From assembly GCA_004794655.1 (NCBI GenBank), contig SMMW01000551.1:372001-436000 (forward strand): a DNA stretch of 64,000 nt, written 5' to 3'. Positions within the stretch are counted from its first letter, which is position 1; each line of letters begins with the position of its first letter. A program made the translations under genes and the position numbers. This stretch comes from Marisa cornuarietis (Eukaryota > Mollusca > Gastropoda > Architaenioglossa > Ampullariidae). Under the pieces are notes generated by a model. That model worked only from the letters and a program-made list of their open reading frames with translations. It searched no databases and was not told the DNA's origin. Below are positions 61,501 through 64,000 of the stretch, piece by piece.

Positions 61501-64000
61501 ACAGGTAAAAAGAGTTAATTTGACACAATTCTTTTTAAACTCAAACTAGTAAAGCGACAATCGACAGAAACACAATCAGAATTGTGGTGGCAATAAATAT
61601 TTTGAAAGTAAGCTGGCTCCCAGTCTGAGTGTTGCAAACTGCAGTTACAGAAAAGAATAAGAAGCGCAACACTGCACTTCACGTAGCCGGCAGCTGAGCG
61701 CGCATCATCAATTATTTATTTCACGAGGCAAATTATTCAGGGAAGGTCAATCTGGAACTAAAGAGTAGTGAACACACTATTTCTGGTGTTAGTTTCTGAA
61801 ACAGCTGTGAACGAGCGCACCTAGTATGTTGTCAGTAAACTGCGGCTCCCCGTTTCATGTCAAGAAGAATATTTATGTTCGTGTGTGTGTCTGTGTGTGC
61901 GCGTATTTGTTTATTTTCTGTATTTCTGTATGTGTGCGTAGACGCGCGTTTATGCATGTCCATAAAAAGAGATTTTCGTGATGTTCTCTCCTGTGCAGTC
62001 CTACAGGGTCGTAATGCCCTTACACATCGTCTTTTTACGTTGTACAGACCTTCTGGTACCATGAATCACGCCCCGTAAAAATCAGGCACCTCATTTCTTC
62101 CTTTACTCTGCACAGCTTCCATATCCTCATTTCTGTCAAATGGCGGCGTAGTTGGGCGGGTATGTTATGACATCACTGTCTACCCCCATTCACCCCTACG
62201 CTGCATGTAGCACGTGTTCTTTCACATTGCAAATCCCATGGATCTACAGGTTGTCTAATCGTGAACTTTATGCTTAGCCTAAAAATAAACGGGATTTTTT
62301 ACGTGTTTTTTTCTTCAAATTAAAGTTAAAAAAAAAAACCAAACAGGAAACTTTCCTTTAGAAAAGGTGCACCAGCAACAATCCAATCGTCTCCACAGCA
62401 TGCATAATCAATGCCCATATCTTAATTGGTTGAAATTTAAGGACAGATCCTGGTTTGTTTTACTAAGAAATCAAGGAGCGTTGCTTGTAAGCTTAATACC
62501 ATCGGTTATCCACGGGTAAATACATCCAAACTGTGTTACACAAACACTTAGTTTAGTCTGCACGCAAAATCTTCGTGACTCCCCACAGACATGTGAATGA
62601 GGTGCCATTACAAATAACCCAAAGAGTAGGTTCTGCACAGGCTGGAATGAGGGAGACGAGGTCACAAATGGCTCCTGAAAAGACATAAGACACTCGGATC
62701 TCCTTTCTACTTCCCGCTTGACTACAAACGTCCCGGTCACGGACACAACATTGCCAGCTCTTGCCTAGAAAACAGTATGCATATATATATATATAGGCTG
62801 TAGATCGCAGGTCACTAGGCTGGAGAGGGAGACTGGTGAACGAGATCTCAAAGTATGATCTTTGATTACCTGGGATAATACTGTAACTTTTATACAGGTA
62901 GCTATCTAATTTACATAAAAATAAGGAAAATAGACGTAATATCTGCTAAAATATGTTAAGTGCTTTAGGTGTACTAACAGCTATCGGGATGTGAAAAAAA
63001 TACATTGCAAATCAAAAATTAACCTCGACCATTATTATTCTAATGATTGTGTGTTCTGTAAGCGCCTTCAGTTTGGGAGATGCTGGAAAAAGGCGCTGTA
63101 CAAATGTGCTATTTATTATTTATTATTATTATTATCAAGGCAATCTGGCACAGAACACAGAAGTCCCACTGCATCGACGGACGGCCTGGAAATGCGATTA
63201 AATGGCAGTGTGTAGCCAGATTTAATAAATCCCTACTCACCAGCACGTGGTTTATTTACAATTCAACAGACATGTTCACTACATCATCATACTAAAACTT
63301 CTAACTGGTACAAGAACAGTTCGAGTTTCTCATTCTCTTTGAATTGCCGGTTTTATTTCCTTTGTCTTCAGTGTGCTCGCTCCTGTCCGCTGGCGCCATA
63401 GTGCTGCTGGGTCACGTGGGAAAGCCAACACTCGCCACCATTAAGGCCTACTCCGAGAGCCTGGAGGTACCTTTCATTTTCTTGAACAACCCTTCTCATC
63501 CACTTGAGGGAGCGGACTCCGCCAGGCCTAGCTTCCAGTTCTACCTGCAGCCCAGCATTTCAAAGGCGATCGTAGACATTGTCCAGTGGTATGAATGGAC
63601 TAGTCTCGTGTACATTTACAGTACGAATGAAGGTAATGCACCTTCTTGTCGCCTAGTTATAAGTATATTTTCTCAGGAAACAATAGTTAACAGTGGAAAT
63701 AAACACAATAGTGGACATACTTACTCAGAGTAAGCTATCGTGACGTAATTTCACTGGTAAAACGCTTCTTTCCATTAGTGACAGGTTTATATGGGTAATG
63801 AGCGACCCATAAGTATTTCTTTCAGTTAGATAATTATTTGTCAACATGTCATTTGACATTATGAAGCTGAACTGGGGTATACAGCTAGGATGAAGACAAT
63901 GCGATGGCTGGTAGGGTGGGGGTACCAAGTGGCAATTAAAATGAAGTCATGGGAAGCAGCAACGTCAGCACTGGGCCTCGGGCAGACAACTACCAGTAAA
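45768..64000 (+). CDS. Gene B: second ionotropic glutamate receptor subunit, 5' part only
   Basis: Plus-strand paralogue of gene A, continuing past the window. Exons 45768-45846, 60901-61047 and 63372-63632 join in frame to 162 residues plus one base: signal peptide and the first part of the amino-terminal domain. All three junctions are phase 1 and fall at the same places as in gene A (VPVG|, SRA|LCSLL, TNEG|). The first conserved Cys is residue 77 in both proteins. Amino-terminal identity to gene A is low by eye (roughly a quarter). No channel core is visible here, so AMPA versus kainate class cannot be assigned directly. The first intron is about 15 kb. Confidence 0.9.
46846..46898. repeat. 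(GT)n microsatellite
   Basis: About 25 units with one TA interruption, 1 kb into intron 1 of gene B. Confidence 0.95.
48620..48661. repeat. (ATT)n microsatellite
   Basis: About 14 units. It could be the tail of a short element whose body is no longer recognisable. Confidence 0.9.
49160..49252. repeat. 22-bp tandem repeat, about four copies
   Basis: Units of ATTAAATATGAACATACAC with small changes, AT-rich, in intron 1 of gene B. Confidence 0.8.
50085..50510. repeat. 31-bp minisatellite, 14 copies, with hairpin core
   Basis: Fourteen near-identical units of about 31 bp, typically TAGAGATAGAGCACTAACAT then TGTTGTCAGTC. Three units carry CACTGACA instead of CACTAACA, which makes ACTGACA-TTGT-TGTCAGT a perfect inverted repeat. 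The outer copies on the left have GA expansions. It lies in intron 1 of gene B. Confidence 0.95.
50515..50650 (-). mobile_element. tRNA-derived SINE fragment, minus strand
   Basis: Reverse strand: GGATAGCCGAGTGGTTAGAG (A box), then ACGTTTCGATACCC (B box) and a body with CTTTTCTCCAGTCCAGC. It resembles a leucine/serine-type tRNA head. It sits directly after the 31-bp minisatellite. No intact acceptor stem, so not a working tRNA gene. Confidence 0.55.
52630..52668. repeat. (CA)n microsatellite
   Basis: About 19 units, preceded by GGCGCTTTACAG, reminiscent of an (ATT)n-type element end. Confidence 0.95.
52800..54335 (+). pseudogene. Truncated LINE with reverse-transcriptase end and 3' tail, interrupted
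   Basis: Plus-strand frames show VPQGSLLGPLLFYVYINGLP (52857 onward) and FAEDTT, where functional elements have (F/Y)-A-D-D. Then KFLGVT, IQSAIDYGSTLW, LGVLPLLTRLKFAHL (rejoined across an insertion), FKILTGNKPPRP and VVWNSLPSDLQ. The 3' end has CTCGTAAATAAAGATTTG at about 54313-54331, typical of a jockey/CR1-like tail. It is 5' truncated, with stops. It lies in intron 1 of gene B, same orientation. Confidence 0.75.
53464..53814 (-). mobile_element. (ATT)n-tailed short element inserted in the LINE
   Basis: A 351-bp insert starting with (AAT)n and TATAGCGCATATTCACACTC, read as an (ATT)n 3' tail on the minus strand. It interrupts the LINE frame between ACCAGACTAAA and GTTTGCTCATC, with ACTAAA duplicated at 53458-53463 and 53815-53820. 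The 55645-55930 copy shares the tail and internal GCGC...AGCGCTT segment. Confidence 0.7.
55645..55930 (-). mobile_element. Second copy of the (ATT)n-tailed short element
   Basis: A (GAT)n then (AAT)n run leads into ATAGCGCATGATCACACGCA, GTTTTCAGCGCTTGAGACATG and, further on, GAATCTGCCAAGAAAG. These parallel the 53464 copy (GATTCTGCGAGAAAG). Same orientation, diverged; the right limit is uncertain. Confidence 0.55.
56390..56645. repeat. Degenerate tandem repeat with CAGCCAGT and GAGAGGGTCAG
   Basis: Repeated blocks of AGCCAGTTGTGAGAGGGTCA then GCAAGT at irregular spacing of roughly 35-60 bp. In intron 1 of gene B. Confidence 0.65.
58544..58575. repeat. (CA)n microsatellite
   Basis: About 16 units. 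Confidence 0.95.
59255..59458. repeat. About 43-bp tandem repeat, five copies
   Basis: The unit starts CTACAGGCATACAAGCAC, then AATTTGATGCAGTATAAT and CATTTA. It lies in intron 1 of gene B, 1.4 kb before exon 2. Confidence 0.85.
60901..61047 (+). CDS. Gene B exon 2: start of amino-terminal domain
   Basis: 147 nt, phase 1 to phase 1, acceptor TATTCTCTAG and donor gtaagt. It encodes GLLFDHNSGGLPEAFKEQIM then ELSKEPSVLRLVHRVHDVDA and TDSFNVSRA, the typical first strand, helix and D-S-F start of an iGluR amino-terminal domain. It contains the sequon NVS. Confidence 0.88.
61195..61382 (-). mobile_element. tRNA-derived SINE, minus strand
   Basis: Reverse strand: CACCCGGTGGTTCACCGGTT (A-box region), then CTGGGTTCAGTTCTCGTCTC (B box), then a body with TGGCTGCCTTGCCGTGATAT and TAGCCTTAGTTGCTGGCTCG. 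It starts beside a (GAC)n run at 61394-61417. It lies in intron 2 of gene B, just after exon 2. Confidence 0.7.
63055..63138 (+). mobile_element. 3' end of an (ATT)n-tailed short element
   Basis: GTAAGCGCCTTCAGTTTGG, then AAAGGCGCTGTACAAATG and (ATT)n. It lies in intron 2 of gene B, about 0.25 kb upstream of exon 3. Confidence 0.5.
63372..63632 (+). CDS. Gene B exon 3: amino-terminal domain core
   Basis: 261 nt, phase 1 to phase 1, acceptor TTTGTCTTCAG. It encodes LCSLLSAGAIVLLGHVGKPT, IKAYSESLEVPFIFLNN, FYLQPSISKAIVDIVQWYEW and VYIYSTNEG. These match the conserved C-S-L-L, helix-Y-S-x-x-L-x-VP and W-YxYDxxxG pattern of iGluRs. The donor gtaatg is weaker than consensus. Confidence 0.92.

Overview
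The window is animal genomic DNA: AT-rich, intron-rich, full of microsatellites, tRNA-derived SINEs, decayed LINEs and a hAT-type miniature element. The repeat style (tRNA-headed SINEs with a GGTACTCCGGTTTCCTCC-type body, (ATT)n-tailed short elements, long TCTA arrays) together with the receptor sequences suggests an invertebrate, most likely a gastropod mollusc. The species is inference. I see no prokaryotic gene, CRISPR array, rRNA gene or intact tRNA gene.

The protein-coding content is two ionotropic glutamate receptor (iGluR) genes placed head to head. Gene A is complete on the minus strand: 16 coding exons from an ATG at 33884 to a TAA at 11810. All introns are GT-AG, the phases agree throughout, and the joined CDS is 2553 nt encoding 850 aa. 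It has a signal peptide, amino-terminal domain, split ligand-binding domain (S1/S2), M1, re-entrant M2 with a genomic Q at the Q/R site, the [10 protein letters not shown]3 motif, M4 and a very short tail. The pore and LBD are AMPA-type (GluA) rather than kainate-type. Gene B is on the plus strand and runs off the right edge. Only its signal-peptide exon (45768-45846) and two amino-terminal-domain exons (60901-61047, 63372-63632) are inside. Its first three exon boundaries fall at the same protein positions and phases as in gene A, so the two are divergent paralogues from an inverted duplication. The two start codons are about 11.9 kb apart.

Layout: 1-11.8 kb is 3' flank of gene A, with microsatellites, a decayed minus-strand LINE (about 8.4-9.4 kb) next to a tRNA-SINE, and a candidate alternative last exon at about 11.0-11.2 kb. 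11.8-33.9 kb is gene A, with a LINE scrap in intron 13, a hAT element inside a SINE in intron 9, and several intronic tandem repeats that sit on or near splice sites. An unexplained exon-like segment lies on the opposite strand in intron 5. 33.9-45.8 kb is the shared 5' region, with a GC-richer block upstream of each gene and another LINE remnant. 45.8-60.9 kb is the first intron of gene B, with a 31-bp hairpin minisatellite and a LINE interrupted by a short (ATT)n element. 60.9-64 kb holds gene B exons 2 and 3.

Functionally, both products would be plasma-membrane subunits of tetrameric glutamate-gated cation channels in neurons or muscle. Being neighbours, they could share regulatory DNA, but nothing in the sequence proves that.
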